Assembly: GCF_002843605.1 (NCBI RefSeq)
Contig: NZ_CP025263.1
Span: 4,803,501-4,867,500 of the forward strand
Source: Pseudomonas sp. S09G 359
GTDB taxonomy: Bacteria; Pseudomonadota; Gammaproteobacteria; Pseudomonadales; Pseudomonadaceae
DNA length: 64,000 bases
Reading direction: 5' to 3'
The notes below the pieces were generated by a model, which saw only the letters and a list, made by a program, of their open reading frames with translations, searched no databases and was not told the origin of the DNA. Positions 26,081 through 35,669 of this stretch are shown here, one piece after another; position 1 is the stretch's first letter; the number at the start of each line of letters is the position of its first letter. A program made the translations under genes and the position numbers.

Positions 26081-27427
26081 ATGACCGAGTTAGTCGAACC
26101 GCAGATTCCTGCCGCCCCTGCCATGGAGCGGCTGCCCCTCTTGCAACTGATTCTGGTAGGCCTGCAACACGTCTTGCTGATGTACGGCGGCGCCGTCGCC
26201 GTGCCTCTGATCATTGGCCAGGCTGCCGGCCTGAGCCGTGAAGAAATCGCCTTTCTGATCAACGCCGACCTGCTGGTGGCCGGTATCGCCACCATGGTGC
26301 AGTCGTTCGGCATCGGCCCGGTGGGCATTCGCATGCCGGTGATGATGGGCGCCAGTTTTGCCGCCGTCGGCAGCATGGTCGCCATGGCCGGAATGCCCGG
26401 TATCGGCCTGCAAGGCATCTTCGGTGCGACCATCGCCGCCGGGTTCTTCGGCATGCTGATTGCGCCGTTCATGTCCAAGGTAGTGCGCTTCTTCCCGCCG
26501 TTGGTGACCGGCACCGTGATCACCGCTATCGGCCTTTCGCTGTTTCCGGTGGCCGTGAACTGGGCCGGTGGCGGCAGCGCGGCGGCCACCTTCGGCTCGC
26601 CGATCTACCTGGCGATTGCCGCCCTGGTACTGGCGACCATCCTGCTGATCAACCGTTTCATGCGCGGCTTCTGGGTGAACATCTCGGTGCTGATCGGCAT
26701 GGGCCTGGGTTACGCCTTGTGCGGCGTGCTTGGCATGGTCGACCTCGGCGGCCTGGCCCAGGCGCCGTGGGTGCAAGTGGTGACGCCGCTGCATTTTGGC
26801 ATGCCCAAGTTCGAGCTGGCGCCGATCCTGTCGATGTGCCTGGTGGTGGTGATCATCTTTGTCGAGTCCACCGGCATGTTCCTCGCCCTGGGCAAGATCA
26901 CCGGCCAGGAAGTCTCGCCGAAGATGCTGCGCCGAGGCCTGCTGTGCGATGCCGGCGCGTCGTTCTTCGCCGGGTTCTTCAACACCTTTACCCACTCCTC
27001 GTTCGCGCAGAATATCGGCCTGGTGCAGATGACCGGCGTGCGTTGCCGCTCGGTGACGATCATGGCCGGCGCCTTCCTGATCGTACTTAGCCTGCTGCCC
27101 AAGGCCGCGTACCTGGTGGCGTCGATTCCCCCGGCGGTGCTCGGCGGCGCAGCGATTGCCATGTTCGGCATGGTCGCGGCCACGGGCATCAAGATCCTCC
27201 AGGAAGCTGACATTGCCGACCGTCGTAACCAACTGCTGGTGGCCGTCAGCATCGGCATGGGCCTGATCCCGGTGGTGCGCCCGGAGTTCTTCGCGCAACT
27301 GCCGCTGTGGATGAGCCCGATTACCCACAGCGGGATTGCCATGGCCACCCTTAGCGCGTTGTCGCTGAACATATTGTTCAACATCCTCGGCGGCGCTGAA
27401 CGCCCCGCCGTCGCCCATACCCATTGA
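26081..27427 (+). CDS. NCS2-family urate/xanthine permease
   Basis: The 448-residue protein belongs to the UapA/XanQ/UacT branch of NCS2: GLQHVLLMYGGAVAVPLIIG near the start, then FVESTGMFLALGKITG and the signature region around FFNTFTHSSFAQNIGLVQMTGV. It has about fourteen membrane helices. Coming right after puuD, it is most likely the urate importer, but xanthine cannot be excluded. The ATG at 26081 follows GAGGTG; the frame extends back into the REPIN and that part is rejected. Confidence 0.92.
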   Translation: MTELVEPQIPAAPAMERLPLLQLILVGLQHVLLMYGGAVAVPLIIGQAAGLSREEIAFLINADLLVAGIATMVQSFGIGPVGIRMPVMMGASFAAVGSMVAMAGMPGIGLQGIFGATIAAGFFGMLIAPFMSKVVRFFPPLVTGTVITAIGLSLFPVAVNWAGGGSAAATFGSPIYLAIAALVLATILLINRFMRGFWVNISVLIGMGLGYALCGVLGMVDLGGLAQAPWVQVVTPLHFGMPKFELAPILSMCLVVVIIFVESTGMFLALGKITGQEVSPKMLRRGLLCDAGASFFAGFFNTFTHSSFAQNIGLVQMTGVRCRSVTIMAGAFLIVLSLLPKAAYLVASIPPAVLGGAAIAMFGMVAATGIKILQEADIADRRNQLLVAVSIGMGLIPVVRPEFFAQLPLWMSPITHSGIAMATLSALSLNILFNILGGAERPAVAHTH

Positions 27428-27874
27428 TTCCTGCCTGCGCTTGAAACAACAAAAACAATAACAACAGACAGGGAACACTCACATGCACGCCATTCACCCG
27501 GGGCCGGCCATACGCCGTGCCCCATTCTCGCCCCACGCGCTCTGTAACAGCGCACTTGAGCCAAGGCTTTGGAGCCAGTATTCTCCGCGCCCGCTCGAAT
27601 CGACTCAAAAAAAAACAGCGAATGTAAAAGCTGACTGCAAGGCCAACTTATCCCGGCCTGCGGTCTGCGGCCAAAGTGCGCAAAAGTCCTCTGAATTCGA
27701 CTGCATCCCATGCAGCCGACGGGGATTTTTTGGCTTTTTAAACACCTTGGCGCAGCTCTTGCTAAAAGCATTAAAGCTGACCGAACAGACGATTTTTGCA
27801 GCGAACCAAAAGGCGCCACACCAGAGCGCCTGCGTAGAAGAAAAACCATAAAACTTTAACTCGGGAGCAACCGA
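27428..27874 (+). other. 447-bp gap: probable promoter and leader of the Tsx-like gene
   Basis: I see no credible gene. A 122-codon ORF (27483-27851) has Ser/Arg/Ala-rich content typical of chance frames. Two small perfect hairpins occur: CTGCAT / ATGCAG at 27701-27715, and AGGCGC / GCGCCT at 27811-27831. The region is AT-richer than its neighbours, with A- and T-runs (27606-27615 and 27726-27731), which fits a regulated leader. No known riboswitch was recognised. Confidence 0.5.
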
Positions 27875-28660
27875 ATGAAACCTATGTTCAAAGGCCTGAT
27901 GCTGGCGGGATCCCTGCTGGCCGGTGGCCAAGCCGTGGCCGGTGACCTGTTGCAGTGGCAGAACAACAGCCTGACGTACTTGTGGGGCAAGAGCTTCACC
28001 GTTAACCCGCAGATCCAGCAAACCGTCACGTTCGAACATGCCGACGCCTGGAAATACGGCGACAACTTTGTGTTCGTCGACCGCATCTTTTACAACGGTA
28101 AGGAAGACGGCAACGTCGGCCCGAGTACTTACTACGGCGAGATCAGCCCGCGTTTGTCGTTCGGCAAGATTTTCGACAAGGACCTGTCATTCGGCCCGAT
28201 CAAAGACGTATTACTGGCCTTCACCTATGAGTTCGGCGAAGGCGATAACGAGTCCTACCTGTTGGGCCCAGCCTTTGACTTGAACATCCCGGGTTTCGAT
28301 TACTTCCAGCTGAACTTCTACCAGCGCCAGACCGAAGGCAATCGCCCGGGTGACGGCGTGTGGCAGATCACCCCAGTGTGGTCGTACACCATTCCTGTGG
28401 GCAGCTCCGACGTGCTGATCGACGGCTTCATGGACTGGGTGACGGACAACGACAAGAACGTCCGTGGCACCTACCACGCCAACCTGCACTTCAACCCGCA
28501 GGTCAAATACGACCTGGGCAAGGCGCTGCATTGGGGCGACAAGCAGCTGTATGTGGGCTTTGAGTACGACTACTGGAAGAACAAGTACGGGATCGAAGAT
28601 TCCGGCGCGTTCAAGACGACTCAGGACACGGCGAGCTTCCTGGTCAAGTACCACTTCTAA
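27875..28660 (+). CDS. Tsx/OmpK-like nucleoside-specific outer-membrane channel
   Basis: The 261-residue protein has a signal peptide (residues 1-22, ending AVA), a beta-strand-rich body with alternating aromatics (NSLTYLWGKSFTVNP, then FTYEFGEGDN), and the terminal Phe of outer-membrane barrels (LVKYHF). Tsx-like channels pass nucleosides and related small molecules, so it probably brings purine compounds to the periplasm for the NCS2 permeases. Its location directly after the urate permease supports that inference. Confidence 0.87.
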   Translation: MKPMFKGLMLAGSLLAGGQAVAGDLLQWQNNSLTYLWGKSFTVNPQIQQTVTFEHADAWKYGDNFVFVDRIFYNGKEDGNVGPSTYYGEISPRLSFGKIFDKDLSFGPIKDVLLAFTYEFGEGDNESYLLGPAFDLNIPGFDYFQLNFYQRQTEGNRPGDGVWQITPVWSYTIPVGSSDVLIDGFMDWVTDNDKNVRGTYHANLHFNPQVKYDLGKALHWGDKQLYVGFEYDYWKNKYGIEDSGAFKTTQDTASFLVKYHF

Positions 28661-28677
28661 TTGATCAGCACATAGTC

Positions 28678-28771
28678 AATGTGGGAGCGGGCTTGCTCGC
28701 GAATGCGGTGTATCAGTCAATGCTTGTGCTGGCTGATACAGCGCATTCGCGAGCAAGCCCGCTCCCACATT
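28678..28771. repeat. REPIN (GTGGGAGCGGGCTTGCTCGCGAATGCG type)
   Basis: Inverted arms beginning AATGTGGGAGCGGGCTTGCT flank a short centre. It fills the convergent gap; its last base is the first base of the patatin stop codon. Confidence 0.86.
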
Positions 28772-29919
28772 TAGATTGGAGAGAGGCCGAGAAAACGCGT
28801 GATCTCTTCACGCTTGGCCAGCGCATCGCGCCGCCCCAACTCAATCAACTCGCTGCAATACCCCGCCTCGAACAGCAAGTAACTCAACACCCCCGCCCCG
28901 CTCGTCTTGGTCGCCCCCGGCCCGCGTAAAAACAAGCGCATCGCCGCCGGCAATTCCTGGCGATGCCGCGCCGCGATTTCATCGATCGGCTGGCTGGGCG
29001 CAATCACCAGCACTTCCACCGGCGCCAGGCCTCGGGCCGCGCTGTCGGCCGGCTGCAAATGGCTGAACTGGTTGAGGCGCTCCAGCAGTTCGATATCACT
29101 TTCGAGGCTGTCAATGAAGGTGCTGTTGAGCATATGCCCACCGATTTGCGCCAGCGTCGGTTCCTGGCCGGTGTAGGTGCGTTGCATCGACGGTTCGTTA
29201 CCCCGCGGGTTGCCACTGACGCCGACTACCAGCACGCGCGTGGCGCCCAGGTGCAAGGCCGGGCTGATCGGGGCTGACTGGCGCACGGCGCCGTCGCCAA
29301 AGTATTCCTGGTCGAGTTTCACCGGAGCGAACAATAAAGGGATCGCAGAGCTGGCCAGCAAGTGTTCAACCGTGAGCTGGGTGGGCACGCCGATACGCCG
29401 ATGGCGCAACCAGGCGTCGATGGTGCCGCCGCCCTGGTAGAAGGTCACCGCCTGGCCAGACTCATAACCGAAGGCGGTGACCGCCACGGCATGCAGATGC
29501 TTTTGCCGGATGGCCTCGTCGATGCCCTGCAAATTCAGTTTGTCCTGCAGCAAATCCCGCAGCGGCGAGCTGTTGAGCAACGCCACCGGAAACTGTCGGC
29601 CCAGGCCCAGCAGGCTATGGATAAAGAAGCGGCCTGCCTGGCGCACGACACCTGGCCAGTCGCTGCGCAGCACCAAGTGGCTGCGAAAGCCTTGCCAGAA
29701 CGCGGTCAGGCGCTGGATCGCAGCAGTGAAATCCATCGCGCCACTGGCCAGGCTCACCGCATTGATCGCGCCGGCCGAAGTGCCGACGATCACTGGAAAG
29801 GGATTCGGTGCCCCCGGCGGCAACAACTCGGCAATCGCCGCCAACACCCCCACCTGATACGCCGCTCGCGCCCCGCCGCCGGAAAGAATCAAGCCTGTAA
29901 CCGGTTCAGCTGGGCGCAT
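28771..29919 (-). CDS. Patatin-like phospholipase
   Basis: The 382-residue protein has the patatin catalytic layout: oxyanion loop GGGARAAYQ at residues 14-22, nucleophile Ser48 in GTSAG, and catalytic Asp209 in FGDGAVRQ. It should hydrolyse acyl esters of lipids. No signal peptide is seen, so it is probably cytoplasmic or at the inner membrane. The next gene in the same direction, an LpxL-type acyltransferase, lies 33 bp upstream; a shared role in lipid turnover is possible but unproven. Confidence 0.9.
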   Translation of the reverse strand: MRPAEPVTGLILSGGGARAAYQVGVLAAIAELLPPGAPNPFPVIVGTSAGAINAVSLASGAMDFTAAIQRLTAFWQGFRSHLVLRSDWPGVVRQAGRFFIHSLLGLGRQFPVALLNSSPLRDLLQDKLNLQGIDEAIRQKHLHAVAVTAFGYESGQAVTFYQGGGTIDAWLRHRRIGVPTQLTVEHLLASSAIPLLFAPVKLDQEYFGDGAVRQSAPISPALHLGATRVLVVGVSGNPRGNEPSMQRTYTGQEPTLAQIGGHMLNSTFIDSLESDIELLERLNQFSHLQPADSAARGLAPVEVLVIAPSQPIDEIAARHRQELPAAMRLFLRGPGATKTSGAGVLSYLLFEAGYCSELIELGRRDALAKREEITRFLGLSPI

Positions 29920-29952
29920 CGCGTCACTCCATATGGGAATTGGGACTACTGA

Positions 29953-30885
29953 TCAACGGCGTTTTTCGTACAACTTGGGCTCGCCCGGTGGCCGGCTCTT
30001 GAAGCGGCGATGGGTCCACAAGTATTGCTCGGGGCACTCGCGCACCGAGGCCTCGACCCATTGGTTGATACGCAGGCAGTCGACTTCATCGCTTTCGCCA
30101 GGGAAGTCGGTCAACGCCGGGTGGATCACCAGGCGGTAACCGCTGCCGTCCGCCAGGCGCTGCTGGGTGAACGGCACCACCAGCGCCTTGCCCAGCTTGG
30201 CAAACTTGCTGGTGGCGGGCACCGTAGCGGCCTGAATGCCGAACAGCGGCACGAAGATACTTTGCTTGGCGCCGTAGTCCTGGTCCGGTGCGTACCAGAT
30301 CGCACGCCCAGCGCGCAGCAGCTTGAGCATGCCGCGCACGTCCTCGCGCTCCACCGCCAGGGAATCGAGGTTGTGGCGCTCGCGGCCACGGCGCTGGATA
30401 TAGTCGAACAGCGGGTTGCCGTGCTCGCGGTACATGCCATCGATTGTGTGTTTCTGCCCCAGCAGCGCGGCGCCGATTTCCAGCGTGGTGAAGTGCAGGG
30501 CCATCAGGATCACGCCCTTGCCATCCAGTTGCGCCTGCTTGAGGTGCTCGAGGCCTTCGACATGGGCCAGGCGCGCCAGACGCTGGCGCGACCACCACCA
30601 GCTCATGGCCATCTCAAAGAAGGCGATGCCGGTGGAGGCGAAATTTTCCTTGAGCAGCTGCTTGCGCTCTTTGGCGGTTTTTTCCGGGAAGCACAGTTCC
30701 AGGTTGCGCGCGGCAATGCGCCGACGCTCACCGGCCACGCGGTACATGCCGGCGCCCAGCAGGCGACCAATGGTCAGCAGCGCGCGGTACGGCAGTTGGG
30801 TGACCAGCCACAGGAGGCCGAGCCCCAGCCATAACAGCCAGAAACGCGGGTGAAAAAATACAGCTCGAAAACGCGGGCGATCCAT
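29953..30885 (-). CDS. Lipid A biosynthesis acyltransferase (LpxL/HtrB family)
   Basis: The enzyme adds a secondary acyl chain to lipid A at the cytoplasmic face of the inner membrane. From the ATG at 30885 it has 310 residues: an N-terminal hydrophobic anchor (about 10-30), the H-x4-E catalytic motif at His131-Glu136 (HFTTLE), and the late block [11 protein letters not shown]. Length matches the family. The longer in-frame ORF (to 31434) overlaps minC antisense and is rejected. It is divergent from minC. Confidence 0.92.
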   Translation of the reverse strand: MDRPRFRAVFFHPRFWLLWLGLGLLWLVTQLPYRALLTIGRLLGAGMYRVAGERRRIAARNLELCFPEKTAKERKQLLKENFASTGIAFFEMAMSWWWSRQRLARLAHVEGLEHLKQAQLDGKGVILMALHFTTLEIGAALLGQKHTIDGMYREHGNPLFDYIQRRGRERHNLDSLAVEREDVRGMLKLLRAGRAIWYAPDQDYGAKQSIFVPLFGIQAATVPATSKFAKLGKALVVPFTQQRLADGSGYRLVIHPALTDFPGESDEVDCLRINQWVEASVRECPEQYLWTHRRFKSRPPGEPKLYEKRR

Positions 30886-30937
30886 TACAGATTCCGGTAA
30901 AGACAGGGCCGCGCATTCTACAACGGTTCGACTCGGC

Positions 30938-30966
30938 TTGCGGCCAGTGAGTGTTCTCGTTATAAG
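30938..30966 (+). promoter_or_regulatory. Candidate sigma-70 promoter of minC
   Basis: TTGCGG and TATAAG are separated by 17 bp, with the -10 box about 38 bp before the minC ATG. The -10 is close to consensus, the -35 moderate. Confidence 0.5.
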
Positions 30967-31003
30967 TCTCGACACTTTTCGTGACAAGCCGCTTTTGCCG
31001 ACC

Positions 31004-31741
31004 ATGAGCCAAACCGAACCGCTAGACCAAGATCCCGTGTTCCAGCTGAAAGGCAGCATGCTCGCCATCACCGTGCTGGAACTGGCCCGCAACGACCTCG
31101 ACGCCCTGGACCGCCAGCTCGCCGCCAAGGTCGCCCTGGCGCCGAACTTCTTCAACAATGCCCCGCTGGTGCTGGCCCTGGACAAACTGCCAGCCGGCCA
31201 AGGGGCCGTTGACCTGCCCGGGCTGATGCGCGTATGCCGCTCCCACGGCCTGCGCACCCTGGCGATTCGCGCCAGCCGGATCGAAGACATTGCCGCTGCC
31301 ATCGCTATTGAACTGCCAGTACTGCCGCCGTCCGGTGCGCGCGAGCGTCCGCTGGAACCTTTGGTCGGCGAAGTGACTAAAAAACCGGAAAAACCACCCG
31401 AGCCGACGATTAAGCCTACAAAGATAATCACCACGCCCGTACGCGGCGGGCAGCAGATTTACGCCCAGGGCAGCGACCTGGTGGTGATCGCCTCGGTCAG
31501 TCCCGGCGCGGAACTTCTCGCCGATGGCAACATCCATGTATACGGCCCAATGCGCGGACGTGCCCTCGCCGGCATCAAGGGTGATACCAAGGCTCGAATT
31601 TTTTGCCAGCAGTTGACCGCTGAACTAGTGTCCATCGCAGGCCAGTACAAGGTTGCAGAAGATTTGCGCCGTGATCCGCTGTGGGGGGCCGGGGTGCAGG
31701 TCAGCCTGTCGGGCGATGTGTTGAACATCATCCGTCTTTAA
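31004..31741 (+). CDS. minC: Septum-site inhibitor MinC
   Basis: MinC blocks FtsZ ring assembly away from midcell. The 245-residue protein has an N-terminal FtsZ-interacting domain (about 1-105), a Pro/Lys-rich linker (about 110-135, [17 protein letters not shown]), and a C-terminal beta-helix domain with [29 protein letters not shown] repeats that binds MinD. minD and minE follow. The ATG at 31004 gives the normal MinC start. Confidence 0.96.
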   Translation: MSQTEPLDQDPVFQLKGSMLAITVLELARNDLDALDRQLAAKVALAPNFFNNAPLVLALDKLPAGQGAVDLPGLMRVCRSHGLRTLAIRASRIEDIAAAIAIELPVLPPSGARERPLEPLVGEVTKKPEKPPEPTIKPTKIITTPVRGGQQIYAQGSDLVVIASVSPGAELLADGNIHVYGPMRGRALAGIKGDTKARIFCQQLTAELVSIAGQYKVAEDLRRDPLWGAGVQVSLSGDVLNIIRL

Positions 31742-31940
31742 CGGATACTGCCGCATTTTCCAAGCATCTCTAGACTCTGATAGCACAGCGAAACCGGCAA
31801 GACTTGCGTAGGAATAATTGGAAGTTGGCGTTTCCCAACGCAAACCACATCTTTTCCTACAAGGGCTGTCCGCCTGCAGCGAGTTTCAAGAGATGTTTTT
31901 CAGGGACCGAAAAGTCCTTTTTCCTTAGGGGTGAAACACC
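31742..31940 (+). promoter_or_regulatory. 199-bp gap between minC and minD
   Basis: No gene or strong hairpin is visible. The length suggests that minD has its own promoter besides read-through from minC. AGGGGTG (31927-31933) is the ribosome site for the minD TTG start. Confidence 0.35.
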
Positions 31941-32753
31941 TTGGCCAAGATTCTCGTGGTTACATCCGGCAAGGGTGGTGTGGGTAAGACCACCACCAGC
32001 GCCGCTATCGGTACCGGCCTCGCACTGCGCGGCCACAAAACAGTCATCGTCGACTTCGACGTCGGTTTGCGTAACCTCGACCTGATCATGGGCTGCGAAC
32101 GCCGCGTGGTGTACGACTTCGTCAACGTGGTAAACGGCGAAGCCAACCTGCAACAGGCCCTGATCAAGGACAAGCGCCTTGAGAACCTGTACGTACTGGC
32201 CGCCAGCCAGACCCGTGACAAGGATGCGCTGACCAAAGAAGGCGTAGGCAAAGTCCTCGCTGAGCTGAAAGAAACTTTCGAATATGTGGTCTGCGATTCC
32301 CCGGCCGGTATCGAGACCGGTGCTCACCTGGCGATGTACTTCGCCGATGAAGCCATCGTGGTGACCAACCCGGAAGTGTCCTCGGTACGTGACTCGGACC
32401 GCATGCTCGGCCTGTTGGCCAGCAAGTCCAAGCGCGCCGAAGAAGGCCAGGACCCGATCAAGGAACACCTGCTGCTCACCCGCTACAACCCTGAGCGCGT
32501 CAGCAACGGCGAAATGCTCGGCGTTGAAGACGTGAAGGAAATCCTCGCCGTGACCCTGCTGGGTGTAATCCCGGAATCCCAGGCCGTGCTGAAGGCTTCC
32601 AACCAGGGCGTGCCGGTTATTCTTGACGACCAGAGCGACGCCGGCCAGGCGTACAGCGATGCAGTTGATCGCTTGCTGGGCAAGACCGTGGAACATCGCT
32701 TCCTCGATGTTAAGAAGAAGGGATTCTTCGAGCGTATCTTTGGAGGCAACTAA
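31941..32753 (+). CDS. minD: Septum-site ATPase MinD
   Basis: MinD is the membrane-cycling ATPase that recruits MinC and is released by MinE. The 270-residue protein has the deviant Walker A GKGGVGKTT at residues 10-18, DFDVGLRNLDLIMG, and a C-terminal amphipathic targeting helix (KKKGFFERIFGGN). Translation starts at TTG, with AGGGGTG 7 nt upstream; no other start codon fits the conserved N terminus. minE follows by 3 bp. Confidence 0.97.
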   Translation: MAKILVVTSGKGGVGKTTTSAAIGTGLALRGHKTVIVDFDVGLRNLDLIMGCERRVVYDFVNVVNGEANLQQALIKDKRLENLYVLAASQTRDKDALTKEGVGKVLAELKETFEYVVCDSPAGIETGAHLAMYFADEAIVVTNPEVSSVRDSDRMLGLLASKSKRAEEGQDPIKEHLLLTRYNPERVSNGEMLGVEDVKEILAVTLLGVIPESQAVLKASNQGVPVILDDQSDAGQAYSDAVDRLLGKTVEHRFLDVKKKGFFERIFGGN

Positions 32754-32756
32754 ACA

Positions 32757-33011
32757 ATGAAATTTCTCGACTTCTTTCGCGCCAACAAAAAGCCAAGTAC
32801 CGCGTCGGTAGCGAAAGAGCGTCTACAGATCATCGTGGCGCACGAACGCGGCCAACGCAGTACCCCGGACTACCTGCCAGCCTTGCAGAAGGAACTGGTC
32901 GAGGTGATCCGCAAGTACGTCAATATCGGCAACGATGACGTGCATGTCGCCCTGGAAAACGACGGCAGCTGCTCGATTCTGGAACTCAATATCACCCTGC
33001 CTGATCGTTGA
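32757..33011 (+). CDS. minE: Topological specificity factor MinE
   Basis: MinE stimulates MinD ATPase to drive pole-to-pole oscillation. The 84-residue protein has the N-terminal membrane/anti-MinCD region ([20 protein letters not shown], then [10 protein letters not shown]) and a C-terminal dimerisation domain ending NITLPDR. It is 3 bp after minD. Confidence 0.97.
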   Translation: MKFLDFFRANKKPSTASVAKERLQIIVAHERGQRSTPDYLPALQKELVEVIRKYVNIGNDDVHVALENDGSCSILELNITLPDR

Positions 33012-33028
33012 TCGAAAAGGCGGCTGCC

Positions 33029-33083
33029 ACGGCGGCTCGATCACCTTGACCCCTTTGCGGGGCCTGGGTGGTCGAGCCGCCGT
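33029..33083 (+). other. Long two-level hairpin after minE
   Basis: A 17-bp stem (33029-33045 with 33067-33083, one G-U pair) carries a second CCCC-TTTGC-GGGG hairpin in its loop (33050-33062). It ends 24 bp before the pseudouridine synthase ATG. No T-run of terminator type follows. It may stabilise the min mRNA, end it, or control the next gene. Confidence 0.6.
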
Positions 33084-33107
33084 TGGCGTTTGTTACGAGG
33101 CTGTTTA

Positions 33108-33743
33108 ATGCCGCTGTCCAATATCCACATCCTGCACCAGGACGACGCTGTCCTGGTGGTGAACAAACCGACCCTGCTGCTTTCGGTGCCTGGCCGCGCT
33201 GACGACAACAAGGACTGCCTGATCACCCGCCTGCAGGAAAACGGCTACCCCGAAGCCCGTATCGTCCATCGCCTGGACTGGGAAACCTCAGGGATCATCC
33301 TGCTGGCCCGTGACGCCGACACCCACCGCGAGCTGTCGCGCCAGTTTCACGACCGCGAAACCGAAAAGGCCTACACCGCCCTGGCCTGGGGCCAACCTGA
33401 ACTGGACAGTGGCAGCATCGACCTGCCCCTGCGCTACGACCCGCCGACCAAGCCGCGCCACGTGGTGGACCACGAATTCGGCAAGCACGCGCTGACTTTC
33501 TGGAAAGTGCTGGAACGTTGTGGCGATTGGTGCCGCGTCGAACTCACGCCAATCACCGGGCGCTCGCACCAGTTGCGCGTGCACATGCTGTCTATCGGCC
33601 ACCCGCTGCTGGGTGATGGCTTGTATGCCCATGAACAAGCCCTGGCCGCCTGGCCGCGTCTGTGCCTGCATGCGAGCATGTTGAGTTTTACCCATCCGCA
33701 GAGCGGCGAGCGTTTGCGGTTTGAGTGCCCTGCACCCTTTTAA
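33108..33743 (+). CDS. RluA-family pseudouridine synthase
   Basis: The 211-residue protein modifies uridine to pseudouridine in rRNA and/or tRNA. It has the family motif HRLDWETSG with catalytic Asp57, and the late motifs [12 protein letters not shown] and GDGLYA. It lacks an S4 domain, and its length (about 210-220) fits the RluA subgroup better than RluC/D. The ATG at 33108 (MPLSN) follows GAGG; a start six codons upstream is possible but has no better ribosome site. Confidence 0.9.
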   Translation: MPLSNIHILHQDDAVLVVNKPTLLLSVPGRADDNKDCLITRLQENGYPEARIVHRLDWETSGIILLARDADTHRELSRQFHDRETEKAYTALAWGQPELDSGSIDLPLRYDPPTKPRHVVDHEFGKHALTFWKVLERCGDWCRVELTPITGRSHQLRVHMLSIGHPLLGDGLYAHEQALAAWPRLCLHASMLSFTHPQSGERLRFECPAPF

Positions 33744-33758
33744 GCTGCAAACACAGTC

Positions 33759-33869
33759 AAATGTGGGAGGGGCGGTGCGACGATTCGACTTGCCCCCGAT
33801 AGCGGAGTGTCAGTCACAGTATTTGTTGACTGACACACCGCCATCGGGGGCAAGCCCCCTCCCACATTT
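33759..33869. repeat. REPIN with a left arm interrupted by about 16 bp
   Basis: The right arm is intact (CGGGGGCAAGCCCCCTCCCA). The left arm reads GTGGGAGGGG, then an extra CGGTGCGACGATTCGA, then CTTGCCCCCGAT, so the symmetry is broken by a short insertion. Confidence 0.78.
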
Positions 33870-33942
33870 AGATCTGCATCACTTCTCGCCACCGAGTCAA
33901 ACCAATACGGTAAACTCCGCGCATTGCTGTCTGGAGCTATTT

Positions 33943-35232
33943 ATGCGCGAAGCGTTGAATCAAGGCCTGATCGACTTCCTCAAGGCCTCCCCTACTCCTT
34001 TTCATGCCACCGCGGCCCTGGCCCAGCGCCTGGAAGCGGCCGGCTACCAGCGTCTCGACGAACGCGAGACCTGGGCCACCGAGGCCAACGGTCGCTACTA
34101 CGTGACCCGCAACGACTCCTCGATCATCGCCTTCAAGCTTGGCCGCCACTCGCCGCTGCAAGGCGGCATCCGCCTGGTCGGCGCCCATACCGACAGCCCG
34201 TGCCTGCGCGTCAAGCCGCAGCCGGAACTGCAGCGCCAGGGTTTCTGGCAGCTGGGTGTGGAAGTCTACGGCGGCGCACTGCTGGCGCCGTGGTTCGACC
34301 GCGACCTGTCCCTCGCCGGCCGCGTGACCTTCCGCCGCGACGGCAAGGTCGAGAGCCAACTGATCGACTTCAAGCTGCCCATTGCCATCATCCCCAACCT
34401 GGCCATCCACCTGAACCGTGAAGCCAACCAGGGGTGGGCGATCAATGCCCAGACCGAGCTGCCGCCGATCCTCGCGCAATTTGCCGGTGACGAGCGCGTG
34501 GACTTCCGCGCCGTGCTCACCGAGCAGCTTGCGCGCGAACACGGGTTGAACGCCGACGTGGTGCTCGACTATGAGCTGAGCTTCTACGACACACAAAGTG
34601 CTGCGGTGATCGGCCTCAACGGCGACTTCATCGCCGGCGCACGCCTGGACAACCTGCTGTCCTGCTACGCCGGCCTGCAAGCCCTGCTCACCAGCGACAG
34701 CGACGAAACCTGCGTGCTGGTATGCAACGACCACGAAGAAGTCGGTTCCTGCTCGGCCTGCGGTGCCGATGGCCCGATGCTGGAACAGACCCTACGTCGC
34801 CTGTTGCCGGAAGGTGATGAATTCGTACGCACCATTCAGAAATCACTGTTGGTGTCTGCGGATAATGCGCACGGCGTGCACCCGAACTACGCCGAGAAGC
34901 ACGACGCCAACCACGGCCCCAAGCTCAACGCCGGCCCGGTGATCAAGGTCAACAGCAACCAGCGCTACGCCACCAACAGCGAAACCGCCGGGTTCTTCCG
35001 CCACCTGTGCATGGCCCAGGAAGTGCCGGTGCAGAGCTTTGTGGTGCGCAGCGACATGGGCTGCGGTTCGACCATCGGCCCGATCACCGCCAGCCACCTG
35101 GGAGTGCGTACCGTAGATATTGGTTTGCCGACGTTTGCCATGCACTCGATTCGGGAATTGTGCGGCAGCCATGACCTGGCGCACCTGGTGAAGGTATTGG
35201 GGGCGTTCTACGCCAGCCACGATCTGCCCTGA
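33943..35232 (+). CDS. apeB: M18-family aspartyl aminopeptidase
   Basis: This zinc exopeptidase removes N-terminal acidic residues in the cytoplasm. The 429-residue protein shows the first metal-binding site as His82 and Asp84 ([11 protein letters not shown]), the catalytic acid pair in CNDHEEVGS, and a final metal His in [13 protein letters not shown]. Length matches bacterial M18 enzymes. GGAG lies 9 nt before the ATG. The in-frame extension to 33721 runs through a REPIN and is rejected. Confidence 0.94.
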   Translation: MREALNQGLIDFLKASPTPFHATAALAQRLEAAGYQRLDERETWATEANGRYYVTRNDSSIIAFKLGRHSPLQGGIRLVGAHTDSPCLRVKPQPELQRQGFWQLGVEVYGGALLAPWFDRDLSLAGRVTFRRDGKVESQLIDFKLPIAIIPNLAIHLNREANQGWAINAQTELPPILAQFAGDERVDFRAVLTEQLAREHGLNADVVLDYELSFYDTQSAAVIGLNGDFIAGARLDNLLSCYAGLQALLTSDSDETCVLVCNDHEEVGSCSACGADGPMLEQTLRRLLPEGDEFVRTIQKSLLVSADNAHGVHPNYAEKHDANHGPKLNAGPVIKVNSNQRYATNSETAGFFRHLCMAQEVPVQSFVVRSDMGCGSTIGPITASHLGVRTVDIGLPTFAMHSIRELCGSHDLAHLVKVLGAFYASHDLP

Positions 35233-35254
35233 TTTTGCATGGTAAATCGGTCAA

Positions 35255-35349
35255 AAATGTGGGAGCGGGCTTGCTCGCGAATGCGGTGTATCAGGCACGA
35301 ATATGCTGACTGATCCACTGCATTCGCGAGCAAGCCCGCTCCCACATTT
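35255..35349. repeat. REPIN (GTGGGAGCGGGCTTGCTCGCGAATGCGGTG type)
   Basis: Arms beginning AAATGTGGGAGCGGGCTTGC and ending with the mirrored sequence enclose a 30-bp centre. It lies between apeB and the small membrane protein gene. Confidence 0.86.
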
Positions 35350-35440
35350 AGCTCTATGTAAAGCTGATCTGCATCACCTGCATTTTCTGCAATCCGGCCT
35401 AGACTTGTCAGTATTCCCACTCTGACAAGGCTGTCGCCCG

Positions 35441-35617
35441 ATGATCTCCATGTCCTCCTTCCACGCCATGCTGATCCCTATCCTGATCGGCATGATCATG
35501 CTCGCGGTCGGTTTCAACTTTCGCGACAAGCCCCTTGGCGTGTTCGGCATGTGGCTTGGCATGCTGCTGATCCTGGGCACCGTGGTGTACAAGATCCTCG
35601 CCAAACTGGCCGAATGA
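35441..35617 (+). CDS. 58-residue two-helix membrane protein
   Basis: The ORF starts MISMSSFHAMLIPILIGMIM and ends KILAKLAE. It has two hydrophobic helices (about 8-25 and 34-52) joined by the loop NFRDKPLG, so both ends face the same side. The frame uses ordinary Pseudomonas codons and is bounded by its own gap. A weak GGC-rich leader precedes the ATG; the ATG at codon 4 could be the real start. It sits 52 bp before the mscS-like gene in the same direction and may be co-transcribed. Function unknown. Confidence 0.65.
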   Translation: MISMSSFHAMLIPILIGMIMLAVGFNFRDKPLGVFGMWLGMLLILGTVVYKILAKLAE

Positions 35618-35669
35618 CGATTGCACTCGTACACTCGCTCAACCTGCCGTTTTCAAGGTTGACCGCCTC

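Noticed and set aside
27483..27851. A 122-codon ORF in the leader of the Tsx-like gene
   Set aside because: Irregular Ser/Ala/Arg content, no ribosome site, and it fills a likely promoter region.
30886..31434. N-terminal extension of the LpxL-type acyltransferase
   Set aside because: It lies antisense to minC and lacks similarity; the family start is the ATG at 30885.
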